Source: Methylophaga sp. 42_25_T18 (GTDB lineage: Bacteria; Pseudomonadota; Gammaproteobacteria; Nitrosococcales; Methylophagaceae). Taken from it: a stretch of DNA of 64,000 nucleotides. Below the pieces are notes generated by a model. The model was not told the origin of the DNA. It searched no databases and saw nothing but the letters and a program-made list of their open reading frames with translations. This document shows positions 29,188 through 37,873 of this stretch, piece after piece; the stretch's first letter is position 1, and every line of letters starts with the position of its first letter. The stretch covers positions 186,001 to 250,000 of the forward strand of contig MAAJ01000001.1 of assembly GCA_002163085.1 (NCBI GenBank), in the 5' to 3' direction. A program made the position numbers and the translations under genes.

Positions 29188-30060
29188 CTAACCACGTTGA
29201 GTTTTTTTCACCATCATTTGTTCAATAAACGGTGTCAAAATCACTTCCATGGCCAAGGCCATTTTAACCGCTGGCACCACTAAATTATTTGGTCGAGACA
29301 TAAACGAATCTTTCAACATACTTAGATAGTATGGGAAATCAGCCTTTTTGTGATCTTTAAAACGAATCACCACCAAACTTTCATCCGGTGTAGGGATCTC
29401 ACGCATGACAAATGGATTCGATGTATCAATCAACGGCACGCGTTGGAAGTTGATATCGGTACGTGAAAACTGGGGCGTGATGTGATGAATGTAATCAGGC
29501 ATACGTTTTAAAATAATATCCACAACCGCTTCTTGTGAATAGCCGCGGTTAGCGCAATCACGTTTGATCTTTTGGATCCATTCTAGATTTATAACGGGTA
29601 CCACGCCGATCAATAAATCAGTATAACGTGCGATGTTAACTTCATCTGTTACAACGCCGCCATGCAGTCCTTCATAAAACAATAGATCGTTATCGCCATC
29701 AATTTCTTCCCACGGTGTAAAAGTACCGGGCGCTTGATCATATTTCGCGCCTTGTTTTTCATCGTGGATGTATAAACGGGTTTCACCTTTGCCACCTTCA
29801 GAATAGGTTTGGAACAAGGTCTCCAAACGATCCAAACGATTCGCTTCAGGACCAAAATGCGTCAAGGTTTTGCCTAGCTCTTCGGCTTTAGCCACTTCTG
29901 CACGCATTTCCATACGGTTATAACGATGGAAACTATCACCTTCAACGACCACAGGTTTAATACCTATACGGCGGAAGATGTCTTCAAATGCATGTTTGAC
30001 GGTTGATGTACCTGCCCCAGATGAACCTGTGACAGCAATAATTGGATGAGATACAGACAT
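29188..30060 (-). CDS. prk: Phosphoribulokinase, class I
   Basis: Phosphorylates ribulose 5-phosphate to ribulose 1,5-bisphosphate with ATP. 290 aa, the proteobacterial class I length. P-loop AVTGSSGAGTSTVK (about 9-22), VEGDSFHRYNRMEMR (catalytic Asp about 42), FYEGLHGG, FSRTDINFQRVPLIDTSNPF and IPTPDESLVVIRF all match CbbP/PrkB proteins. A strong AAGGAG precedes the ATG. It lies 39 nt after purD. Proteins of this class occur both in Calvin-cycle autotrophs and in some heterotrophs; no RuBisCO gene is in the window, so its role remains open. Confidence 0.93.
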   Translation of the reverse strand: MSVSHPIIAVTGSSGAGTSTVKHAFEDIFRRIGIKPVVVEGDSFHRYNRMEMRAEVAKAEELGKTLTHFGPEANRLDRLETLFQTYSEGGKGETRLYIHDEKQGAKYDQAPGTFTPWEEIDGDNDLLFYEGLHGGVVTDEVNIARYTDLLIGVVPVINLEWIQKIKRDCANRGYSQEAVVDIILKRMPDYIHHITPQFSRTDINFQRVPLIDTSNPFVMREIPTPDESLVVIRFKDHKKADFPYYLSMLKDSFMSRPNNLVVPAVKMALAMEVILTPFIEQMMVKKTQRG

Positions 30061-30099
30061 AAAGTCCTACTCCTTTTTAGAGTTTTAAATTTATTATTA

Positions 30100-31389
30100 T
30101 TATTTTTGTTGTTCTCTTGCTACCGCCCGATAAGCTATATCAGTACGGTAAAACATATCTTGCCAATCAATTTTATCCACCAATTGATAGGCTTTTTCTT
30201 GTGCCTCAGCAACGGTATCACCCAATGCGGTTGCGCATAATACGCGCCCGCCAGCAGTGACCACCTTACCATCTTTCAAAGTTGTGCCAGCATGAAAGAC
30301 CTTAGCGTCAGCACTGTCGGCCTTGTCCAAACCGTTAATCACATCGTCCTTACGATAAGCGTCAGGATATCCACCTGCCGCCAACACCACGCCTACTGCA
30401 GCACGTGAATCCCATTCAACTTCTGCTTGATCTAATTCACCATCTAAAGCAGATAAACATAAACTGACTAAATCCGATTTTAAACGCATCATTATCGGTT
30501 GTGTTTCTGGATCACCAAATCGGCAGTTATATTCAACTACTCGTGGTGCACCCTTTTCATCAATCATTAAACCCGCATACAAAAAGCCAGTGTATGGACG
30601 ACCATCATCAGCCATGCCTTTAACGGTTGGCTCTATGACTTCAGTCATAATTCGATTAAACACATCCGCAGTGACAACCGGTGCCGGAGAATAAGCGCCC
30701 ATGCCGCCCGTATTAGGACCTAAATCACCATTATCACGTGCTTTATGATCTTGTGATGTAGCCAATGGCAGAATATTTTTACCATCGACCATCACAATAA
30801 AGCTGGCTTCTTCACCCGTCATGAATTCTTCAACTACTACGCGGTGTCCAGCTTCGCCAAAGGCATTGCCTGACAACATATCTTCAACCGCTTCAATGGC
30901 CTGAGCTTCCGTTAACGCAACAATAACGCCCTTGCCTGCTGCCAAGCCATCGGCTTTAACTACAATTGGCGCACCTTGTTCTTTAATATAGGCAATTGCC
31001 GGTGCCGTCTCAGTAAAGACTTGATACGCTGCAGTAGGGATCTTATGACGCGCTAAAAAATCTTTGGTGAAGCTCTTAGATGCTTCCAATTGCGCCGCAG
31101 ATTGTGATGGCCCGAAACAACGTAAGCCAGCATCATTAAATGCATCAACTACACCTTCTACTAATGGCACTTCTGGGCCAATCACGGTCAAACCAATTTC
31201 ATGCTGTTGCGCAAAGGCAACTAGGCCCGCTATATCACTCACAGGAATGTCTACATTCTCTATGCCTGCTTCACGCGCTGAACCAGGATTTCCAGGCGCA
31301 ACAAACACTTGGGAACAACGTGGTGATTGAATTAATTTCCACGCTAACGCATGTTCTCTGCCGCCGCCGCCAATGACTAAAACCTTCAT
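30100..31389 (-). CDS. purD: Phosphoribosylamine-glycine ligase (GAR synthetase)
   Basis: ATP-grasp enzyme joining glycine to 5-phosphoribosylamine, step two of purine synthesis. 429 aa. N-terminal MKVLVIGGGGREHALAWKL, then TVIGPEVPLVEGVVDAF and GPSQSAAQLEASKSFTKDFL. The ATP-grasp core has VVKADGLAAGKGVIVA and EEFMTGEEASFIVMVDG; PDTGGMGAY appears as PNTGGMGAY, and RFGDPETQP supplies Mg ligands. It is the first gene of a purD-prk unit, an unusual pairing (purH normally neighbours purD). Confidence 0.97.
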   Translation of the reverse strand: MKVLVIGGGGREHALAWKLIQSPRCSQVFVAPGNPGSAREAGIENVDIPVSDIAGLVAFAQQHEIGLTVIGPEVPLVEGVVDAFNDAGLRCFGPSQSAAQLEASKSFTKDFLARHKIPTAAYQVFTETAPAIAYIKEQGAPIVVKADGLAAGKGVIVALTEAQAIEAVEDMLSGNAFGEAGHRVVVEEFMTGEEASFIVMVDGKNILPLATSQDHKARDNGDLGPNTGGMGAYSPAPVVTADVFNRIMTEVIEPTVKGMADDGRPYTGFLYAGLMIDEKGAPRVVEYNCRFGDPETQPIMMRLKSDLVSLCLSALDGELDQAEVEWDSRAAVGVVLAAGGYPDAYRKDDVINGLDKADSADAKVFHAGTTLKDGKVVTAGGRVLCATALGDTVAEAQEKAYQLVDKIDWQDMFYRTDIAYRAVAREQQK

Positions 31390-31647
31390 AAATGCCTGCC
31401 AAACAAACCAATAAAACCGACAATTCTACCTTATATACGATGTTAACGAAAAATATAGGCCTAATTATGCTGTCTAACTAGTTTGGGAATCTTAGTTATG
31501 CTTGCTTAAAAACTAGCTATATCGCCCCATTCTAGTGATGTCTTATTCGACTCTATTTGCTTTGACCTACAATTTTCTTTATCTTCATAGTTAGCTCTTT
31601 TTTCATGCCTAGCAAGGCGCAATAAACCAAGGACAGAGAGGATAATA

Positions 31648-32319
31648 GTGGAAGATTTAAAAACATCGGAAGCATGGCGTGTATTTCGTATCCAAGCGGA
31701 ACTAATAGATGGCATTGAAACATTAAAAGATCTAGGACCCGCCATTTCTATATTTGGCAGTGCTCGATTACCTGAAACATCATCGTATTATCAAGATGCC
31801 GTTACCGTCGCCCGCAACTTGTCCCAAGCACAGTTTTCGGTGATCAGTGGTGGTGGCCCCAGCATCATGGAGGCTGCAAATAAAGGTGCTTATCAACAAG
31901 GTGGCCACTCTGTAGGCCTAAACATTGCGCTGCCTCATGAACAATCACCAAATACCACGCAAGATATCAGCCTTACCTTTCGTTACTTTTTTGTACGTAA
32001 ATTAATGTTTGTAAAATCTTCCATGGGTTACGTTGTGTTCCCTGGTGGCTTTGGTACGTTAGATGAGTTTTTTGAAGCGCTCACGCTTATTCAAACTCAA
32101 AAAATCCGTGAGTTCCCTGTCATACTTTATGGTTCTAAATTCTGGGCGGGTTTAATTGAATGGCTTAAAACCGAGGTGCTACCTACCGGCTGTATTGACG
32201 AAGAAGACCTGCTTTTATTTCATATAGTCGATACGCCCGATGAAGTTTTGCCTATTATGCAAGAGCACTTCCATCGTATGAGCCAAGTTAAAGATGAAGA
32301 CCCGCGCTATAACGTTTGA
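31648..32319 (+). CDS. LOG family protein (nucleoside 5'-monophosphate phosphoribohydrolase)
   Basis: A 223-aa Rossmann-like protein of the LOG/TIGR00730 family, whose characterised members cleave (cytokinin) nucleotide monophosphates to base plus ribose 5-phosphate. The signature PGGFGTLDEFFEAL is at about 132-145, with ISIFGSARLP near residue 33, VISGGGPSIMEAANKGA and the Arg of YFFVRKLMF. It starts at GTG 31648, preceded by GAGAGGA 5 nt upstream. It is a single rightward gene between purD and tRNA-Leu. The physiological substrate in this organism is unknown; nucleotide salvage is likely. Confidence 0.92.
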   Translation: MEDLKTSEAWRVFRIQAELIDGIETLKDLGPAISIFGSARLPETSSYYQDAVTVARNLSQAQFSVISGGGPSIMEAANKGAYQQGGHSVGLNIALPHEQSPNTTQDISLTFRYFFVRKLMFVKSSMGYVVFPGGFGTLDEFFEALTLIQTQKIREFPVILYGSKFWAGLIEWLKTEVLPTGCIDEEDLLLFHIVDTPDEVLPIMQEHFHRMSQVKDEDPRYNV

Positions 32320-32520
32320 TCGAGGTCAAGATATGGATGATTAAGCAAAATCGCCTGCCTACCAGCTATTAATTTGCACTATTTGCATAGTGTTCGCCTA
32401 TTACATTCAACAAAAAACAGAAAATAATTTGTCCAAAGTCATCTAGTTAGCTCTATTTAGCAGAAAATATCATAAATTGACTCAACAAATAGAAAATTCA
32501 TCTGTATAATAGTTTGGATT

Positions 32521-32607
32521 GCCTGGGTGGTGAAATTGGTAGACACAAGGGACTTAAAATCCCTCGCCTTCACGGGCGTGCCGGTTCGATTCCGGCCCTA
32601 GGTACCA
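32521..32607 (+). tRNA. tRNA-Leu (UAA)
   Basis: An 87-nt class II tRNA with encoded CCA. The acceptor is GCCTGGG with CCTAGGT (G1-U72, as in the E. coli UAA isoacceptor), D-arm GTGAAATTGGTAGACAC, anticodon loop ACTTAAAAT with anticodon TAA, variable arm CGCCTTCACGGGCGT and T-arm GCCGGTTCGATTCCGGC. A diverged copy of its 3' half lies at 33215-33302. Confidence 0.96.
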
Positions 32608-32614
32608 TATATGA

Positions 32615-32648
32615 AAGCCTCAGTAGTTTATTCTGCTGGGGCTTTTTT
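32615..32648 (+). terminator. Intrinsic terminator of tRNA-Leu
   Basis: Stem AAGCCTCAGTAG / CTGCTGGGGCTT (12 pairs including two G-U), loop TTTATT, then a T-run. It begins 8 nt after the CCA end. Confidence 0.88.
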
Positions 32649-32965
32649 ATTCGTCCCGACTCAGCAGCAACCCAACCCACCGAATAAATCTAGAACGCAT
32701 CAGTTAATCAGGATAGACCACCCGTCTTCACTTTAAATTAAGATTTCAGAAAATTCCTGACTGTAATTTAAGTAAAATGCCATAGTCATCTCTGTTGCTA
32801 ATGCTTATCATGTACACGTAAAAAAAATTAAATATTGCAGGTGATGGTCATGCGGCCCAAACCAAAATATTCAGGTATGCGTTTCAGCTTTGAAGTCAGA
32901 AGGCACATCCGCACCCTTAAATAAGATGCTAGAAAAGCCATACCCAGCACCGTTAGACATTTTTC

Positions 32966-33193
32966 ATGATGGATATTACGATGATGAAACCACAAGCAAG
33001 TATTAAAAAACATCAGGCAGAAGAGCAAAGCTATTTCACTGTCAGCATAGAGCACACAAACACAACTGAGGACATCTCTACGCATTTTAGTAGTTTTCAA
33101 GATGCCTTCGATTTTATTATGGATAATGACTGGCAACTTAAGCGGGAGCCAGTGGAATCATCTTATGTTGAAATGCGATTTTTGAAACCATAA
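32966..33193 (+). CDS. Small hypothetical ORF within the duplicated-tRNA segment
   Basis: 75 aa, no recognisable family. The sequence looks protein-like in its second half (FTVSIEHTNTTEDISTHFSSFQDAFDFIMDNDWQL), with mixed polar and aromatic residues and no membrane segment. The start could also be the Met at residue 6; no clear ribosome binding site. It sits between the intact tRNA-Leu and the decayed copy of its 3' end, and so could be cargo of a former integrated element. An opposite-strand frame covers much of the same DNA and is less convincing. Confidence 0.35.
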   Translation: MMDITMMKPQASIKKHQAEEQSYFTVSIEHTNTTEDISTHFSSFQDAFDFIMDNDWQLKREPVESSYVEMRFLKP

Positions 33194-33214
33194 TTCAATT
33201 TCGGATTTATAAAG

Positions 33215-33302
33215 GCCTTCACCGAAGCGTCGATTCGATTCCGGACCTAACTAAATATAAATAGAGCCTCAATACTTTTACGCTGTTGGGGCTTTTTTTA
33301 TT
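33215..33302 (+). repeat. Decayed direct repeat of tRNA-Leu 3' half plus its terminator
   Basis: Parallels 32566-32652. GCCTTCAC is identical, then TTCGATTCCGG-CCT matches the T-arm with one change, the CCA is degraded, and AGCCTCA ... GCTGTTGGGGCTTTTTT repeats the terminator hairpin. It cannot fold as a tRNA because the 5' half is missing. The arrangement is a direct repeat about 650 bp apart, as left by integration at, or duplication of, a tRNA 3' end. Confidence 0.8.
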
Positions 33303-33382
33303 TCCTCGTATTTTCTCTTTGAGAATGTACAAATCAATGTCAGGCTGTACCTCTATTTAACAATTCTCAGCTCGTAAAATAA

Positions 33383-34264
33383 ATGCAATCACAATCCAAA
33401 GGGTTAATACTGGCTATTGCTGCTTATAGCATCTGGGGGCTTTTCCCTCTGTACTTCAGCCACTTAACGACAGTATCACCGGTGGAGGTTCTCGCACAAC
33501 GAATCATATGGTCATTAGCTTGCACTTTATTCATTGGCATATTGCTCGGATATTGGCGCCAGTTAATCACGGCATTAAAAGATTTCCGACTTACTGGCTG
33601 GCTAGGATTATCAGCACTTTTTCTCAGCATTAATTGGTTGGTCTACATATGGGCCGTAGGTCAACACCGTGTTATCGAGTCGAGTCTCGGTTATTTTATG
33701 ACCCCGGTTGTCAGTTTAATTCTGGCTAGAATATTCTTTAAAGAGAGTCTGCATCCACTGCAAGTCTGGGCAGGAATAGTGGCCTCACTCGCAGTTCTTT
33801 GGGAATTTATCAGTCTTGGAGAATTGCCATGGATCAGCTTAGTACTTGCCTTCGCTTTTGCTTTCTATGGGGTAGTCAGGAAGCATTGTAATATCGATAG
33901 CATCAGCGGTATGTCCATTGAAACAATCTGGCTTCTGCCCTTCGCACTGGCCTGGATAGGCTGGCAACTGATGGAGCCATCACACACGCTTGAATTCGGC
34001 AGCAGTCAAACGCTGACCCTACTGTTGATCGGTGTCGGTTTCCTCTCGGTCTTACCTTTGATTTTATTCACCATGGCTGCCCGTCGTGCTGATTTATCGG
34101 TGGTCGGATTCATTATGTACATTAACCCGACAATGCAGTTTCTAATTGGTGTATTTGTGCTTGAAGAAACGTATCCACAGGAAAGAATAATCACCTTTGC
34201 ATTGATCTGGTTTGCCTTAATCCTATTTTCAATAGGAATCTGGCGACAACTAAAAGCAAGATAG
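33383..34264 (+). CDS. rarD: EamA-family transporter RarD
   Basis: A 293-aa inner-membrane protein with ten predicted helices in two EamA repeats. The N-terminus SKGLILAIAAYSIWGLFPLYF and PVEVLAQRIIWSLACTLFI match RarD closely; FALIWFALILFSIGIWRQ closes the second repeat. RarD was named from chloramphenicol-sensitivity work, but its natural substrate is unknown to me; the superfamily exports metabolites. It follows the tRNA-Leu duplication region, with a pseudogene directly downstream. Confidence 0.92.
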   Translation: MQSQSKGLILAIAAYSIWGLFPLYFSHLTTVSPVEVLAQRIIWSLACTLFIGILLGYWRQLITALKDFRLTGWLGLSALFLSINWLVYIWAVGQHRVIESSLGYFMTPVVSLILARIFFKESLHPLQVWAGIVASLAVLWEFISLGELPWISLVLAFAFAFYGVVRKHCNIDSISGMSIETIWLLPFALAWIGWQLMEPSHTLEFGSSQTLTLLLIGVGFLSVLPLILFTMAARRADLSVVGFIMYINPTMQFLIGVFVLEETYPQERIITFALIWFALILFSIGIWRQLKAR

Positions 34265-34282
34265 TCCTTGTCGCTAAACAGC

Positions 34283-34746
34283 CAAAGACAATATTGATCT
34301 TGAGCAATACTCAGTCGTTCCATGGGCGACTCGATATTACAAACCATCGTCGAACGCTTAAAAACAGTGATTAAACCAAATCAGCGCATCGCTCATCTCA
34401 GCGGTGATAATTTTGCAATTCTTGTGACTGATCAAGCTGATAGTAAAGCCTTTGAACTTACCGCCACACAGATTTTAGAGCATGTGCAGCAACCCTTAAG
34501 TCACCTTAACGAGTTGGTCATAATAACGATGCATCATAAATCACCTTAACCATCATTGCTATGGCCAAACATCTAAATCTAAAAATTATCGCTGAGGGCG
34601 TTGAAACCATAGAACAAGCAAACTTTCTTCGTGATAATGGTTGTGACGAATTTCAAGGCTACCTATATAGTAAAGCTATTCCTGCCGATGCCTTTCTCGA
34701 AGTACTTCGTCACGGTCTTAGTAATAATCATCTATTAAACCGCTAA
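34283..34746 (+). pseudogene. Remnant of a GGDEF-EAL gene with internal deletion
   Basis: The piece at 34322-34549 reads GDSILQTIVERLKTVIKPNQRIAHLSGDNFAILV, the second half of a GGDEF domain whose motif would be SGDNF. Immediately upstream, KDNIDLEQY lies in another frame, suggesting a frameshift. The second piece, 34561-34746, is the end of an EAL domain (IIAEGVETIEQANFL, GCDEFQGYLYSKAIPAD). Everything between, over 150 codons of EAL, is missing. Short repeats AGTCACCTTAAC and AATCACCTTAAC flank the junction and may mark a deletion. No catalytic EAL core remains, so it is non-functional. Confidence 0.85.
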
Positions 34747-34917
34747 GTTTCACCTTTTGAAGCCATTAAATAATCATCAGGTTTAGTCACACCTCTCCCG
34801 ATGACACTTGTTTAGTTATAAATTCTTACCCTATTAAATTTAGAAAAATGGCAAAAAAGTGAATAAAGTGAGCTACTCCAGTAAACTTATATAACCACGC
34901 TGTTAAAAGTTACATTT

Positions 34918-36492
34918 ATGCCCAAGACCACGCTCAAATTTTTTGGCTTAATGGCTATCATTGCCACAGTCCTTATTACGGCTTTAATTTATATAGATCG
35001 GATCGTTATGGCACGCCATATGGCTGCCACCCAACAACACGTTAAATCCGAATTAAGCCATATTAATAGTCGGCTAACCTTTCACCTGTATACAAATATT
35101 CAAGCTCTTAAAGGCCTTCCGGCGTTATTTGTCATCAATCCAGACCTATCTCAACAAGAATTTGAATTAGCAATCCGCCAATTATTTGATGAGCATGTCC
35201 AACTTCGAAATATTGCTGCTGCCCCAGACCTCATCATAAAATTTATGTATCCAATGGAGGGCAACGAAGCCGCGATTGGTTTAGATTATCGAAAAATACC
35301 CAATCAACTAGATGCCGTCCTAAAGGCAATAGAATCTCATCAATTAGTATTGGCTGGCCCGCTCGAATTGGTACAAGGTGGCGTCGGTATCATCTCCAGA
35401 ATTCCGGTATTTCTTAAGGGTAAGGACGGTGGCGAGGTCTTATGGGGTATTACCAGTGCGGTCATCGATGCCGAACTGCTATATAAAACCAGCGGGCTGT
35501 TTGATGCCGACTTACCAATAGACGTTGCGATTCGAGGTAAAGATGGTCTAGGCAAATCAGGCGAGGTGTTTTTTGGTGATCCAGAACTATTCAACCAAGC
35601 TAACATTGAAACAACCCTTGTGCTGCCAAACGGTTCTTGGCAACTTGCCGCTCGGCCCATAAGTGGCTGGGAATCACTGCCTAAAAACGTGTGGCAACAA
35701 CGATTCTATCTATATGGAACCGCTTTCATACTCTTCTCATTGTTAGTTGCCTTTTTAAGAGCATCAATGAACCTATCTATTGCAAAAGAAGCCGCCGAAA
35801 ATGCTAATCAAGCTAAAACTGAGTTCCTTGCTTCAATGAGTCATGAGTTAAGAACACCATTGAATTCTATTTTAGGCTTTTCTGAATTATTAAAAACTGA
35901 TTCAGCTCACCCTCTCGATAAAGATCAACTAGACAGCCTCGGCTATATAAAACAAGGCGGTCAACATTTACTCGATCTTATCAACCAACTGCTACAACTT
36001 TCAAAAATCGAATCAGGAAAATTAGATGTCGCCATTGAAAGTTTAAACCCCATAGATAGTGTTAATGAATGTTTGCCATTGCTGCAATCACAAGCCCAAA
36101 AAATGGAAATTCAATTTACCATTGAAAGTCATTCTGACGGGTTAATAAAAGCGGACCGCACTTTACTCAGACAAGTGATTCTTAATTTAGCCACTAATGC
36201 GATTAAATATAATAAACAAGGCGGCACTGTCACCTTCCGTTTTTCTATGCCAGAAACGGAGTACCTTAGAATCACGGTAACAGACACAGGCGCGGGAATA
36301 GCTAAAGATAAACAAGCCCGCTTATTTACCGCTTTTTCTCGCCTTGGCCAAGAATCATCGACTATTGAAGGCACCGGTATTGGTCTTACTATCACCAAAC
36401 ATAATGTCGAAGCAATGAACGGTCAGATTGGCTTTGAAAGTATCGAAGGAAAAGGCTCTTCTTTTTGGTTTGAGTTGCCCCTAATAAAGTAA
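34918..36492 (+). CDS. CHASE-domain sensor histidine kinase
   Basis: A 524-aa inner-membrane kinase. TM1 is at about 8-27, a periplasmic CHASE domain at about 45-240 (ALKGLPALFVINPDLSQQEFE, YPMEGNEAAIGLDYR), and TM2 at about 262-284. HisKA follows with the phospho-His in ASMSHELRTPLNSILGFSELL (about 308). HATPase_c motifs are N box NLATNAIKYNKQGG, G1 DTGAGIAKDK, F box TAFSRLG and G2 GTGIGLTI. There is no receiver domain and no response-regulator gene nearby, so its partner is elsewhere. CHASE domains bind small extracellular ligands; the ligand here is unknown. The ribosome binding site is weak. Confidence 0.9.
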   Translation: MPKTTLKFFGLMAIIATVLITALIYIDRIVMARHMAATQQHVKSELSHINSRLTFHLYTNIQALKGLPALFVINPDLSQQEFELAIRQLFDEHVQLRNIAAAPDLIIKFMYPMEGNEAAIGLDYRKIPNQLDAVLKAIESHQLVLAGPLELVQGGVGIISRIPVFLKGKDGGEVLWGITSAVIDAELLYKTSGLFDADLPIDVAIRGKDGLGKSGEVFFGDPELFNQANIETTLVLPNGSWQLAARPISGWESLPKNVWQQRFYLYGTAFILFSLLVAFLRASMNLSIAKEAAENANQAKTEFLASMSHELRTPLNSILGFSELLKTDSAHPLDKDQLDSLGYIKQGGQHLLDLINQLLQLSKIESGKLDVAIESLNPIDSVNECLPLLQSQAQKMEIQFTIESHSDGLIKADRTLLRQVILNLATNAIKYNKQGGTVTFRFSMPETEYLRITVTDTGAGIAKDKQARLFTAFSRLGQESSTIEGTGIGLTITKHNVEAMNGQIGFESIEGKGSSFWFELPLIK

Positions 36493-37207
36493 AAAAATCT
36501 CAGCGTTGGCAAGAATTTTAGCCTTTCAGACGTGGAATGAAGTGCATAAATTCTTGGTCCTCAAGCATCGATACCATGCATAAATCCTTTATATAAAAGT
36601 TTGACAAAACTATATACGACGACAGATAATTTGCTTGCATATAATTAGTGAGCGAACCTGTGTCGATGTGGTTTTACTATAGACGATGAGAAAAGCACAT
36701 TCAGGCTAGTTACATGCCAGCGTAATTCCTCTTGCAGACAGAATGCTTGCCTTTACGCTCGTCAGAAAAACAATTGGTACGATTTAATTAGGAACAGTTC
36801 TCGAGATAAACCATCTAACCATGTAGTTAAACGATAGCTGGTGCAATAAAAAATCGAAAAATTAAGTGTAACTTTAACCTTGTTTAATACTCTAACTATG
36901 AGTGTTTTTAGGATAACAAACAGTACCCGAGGCTTTGATGAAAATTTTAACGCTCTTTTTAAATGCCTACGGTATAAGTAAGAAAGCTGATGTCGTTTTT
37001 CAACCCATCAACTAAAACGGAAGGAACCGCCACTTATTGGCAATATCACATGGAAGTAATGACCCGGCCCATTCATCAGATCAGCACTAGAGTTTGCTTG
37101 ATTTACTGTGATATTGTTATATCCGATATTGCCTTAAACAATACAGGTACCTTGAAGTGACGATTATCAATACAACGCATGTACTGTCATTCGAAGGAAG
37201 TCAACAC
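36493..37207. other. 715-bp intergenic region upstream of the cupredoxin operon
   Basis: No supported gene. It contains a good sigma-70-like promoter (36601-36630) far from the next start. A 25-codon frame from ATG 36939 (MKILTLFLNAYGISKK and on) has a loose ribosome binding site and is probably not a gene. The stretch 37030-37150 has no strong hairpin. Possible contents are a long regulated leader, a small RNA or gene debris; the sequence alone does not decide. Confidence 0.45.
36601..36630 (+). promoter_or_regulatory. Sigma-70-like promoter
   Basis: TTGACA at 36601-36606 and GATAAT at 36625-36630 with an 18-bp spacer. It would start transcription near 36637, about 570 nt before the cupredoxin ATG, giving a long leader or a separate small RNA. 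Confidence 0.5.
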
Positions 37208-37873
37208 ATGTTCAGACTCTTACGCCTCAAAATTATAACTCCGTTATTAACTCTTTTTTTCACTTCATTATCTTTTTCTGCTCCCACGACCATTCAGGTG
37301 AACGATAATAATGGTCAGCCATTAAAAATGGCCGTCGTTGAGGTGATCAAACAAAATTCAGTGACAGCAAAGCCTGACCCAACTCCTGTGATTATGGATC
37401 AGGTAAATAAACGTTTCCTTCCTGACTTAATACTCATCACTCAAGGACAATCAGTATCGTTTCCTAACAGTGATAACATTCGTCATCATGTGTACTCATT
37501 TTCAGAAGCCAAACCTTTTGAGCTAAAACTCTATGCCGGCAAACCCAAAAGCTCAATAGAGTTTGATCAAAATGGTGTTGTCATTGTTGGCTGTAATATT
37601 CATGATTCGATGATCGGTAGTATTTACATAGCTAAAAATTCCGCAATGATTACTGACACCGATGGTACGGTCACATTAGACTTCGATCCTGCTGTCGACC
37701 AAGTCAGCGTATGGCATCCTCATCAAGTGATTAATCCAGAAGAGCGGGAAATTTTCGACTTATCGGATCCAAGTTCAGCGGATAGCGATGGAGGCTATTC
37801 GTTTACCATAACAACAGCTGCCCCCCCACCTCGTGATACTTTTGGAGACAGCTTCGGTTATGACGCAAACTAG
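37208..37873 (+). CDS. Exported cupredoxin-like protein ('methylamine utilization protein' type)
   Basis: A 221-aa periplasmic protein. ATG 37208 is chosen because AAGGAAG (37194-37200) lies 7 nt upstream and a signal peptide begins there (LLRLKIITPLLTLFFTSLSFS, cleaved near Ala 25). The domain RFLPDLILITQGQSVSFPNSDNIRHHVYSF to VVIVGCNIHDSMIGSI is plastocyanin-like, with candidate type 1 copper ligands His 93 or 94, Cys 129, His 132 and Met 135 (Cys-x2-His-x2-Met). Family members are often labelled methylamine utilisation proteins, though no mau genes are present here. The C-terminal tail is Asp/Ser-rich and overlaps the start of the next gene, implying coupling in a four-gene operon. Confidence 0.8.
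   Translation: MFRLLRLKIITPLLTLFFTSLSFSAPTTIQVNDNNGQPLKMAVVEVIKQNSVTAKPDPTPVIMDQVNKRFLPDLILITQGQSVSFPNSDNIRHHVYSFSEAKPFELKLYAGKPKSSIEFDQNGVVIVGCNIHDSMIGSIYIAKNSAMITDTDGTVTLDFDPAVDQVSVWHPHQVINPEEREIFDLSDPSSADSDGGYSFTITTAAPPPRDTFGDSFGYDAN

Noticed and set aside
32828-33136. Leftward 102-aa frame in the tRNA-Leu duplication region
   Set aside because: Cys/His/Leu-rich composition without protein-like pattern; overlaps a more plausible rightward frame.
34561-34746. A separate small EAL-tail gene
   Set aside because: It has no start signals and only the last third of an EAL domain, so it is part of the pseudogene.
36939-37016. 25-codon frame from ATG 36939
   Set aside because: Too short, with a poor ribosome binding site and no conserved pattern visible.
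37208-37873. Calling the cupredoxin part of a methylamine dehydrogenase system
   Set aside because: No mau genes are nearby; the database-style name reflects family labels, not evidence here.
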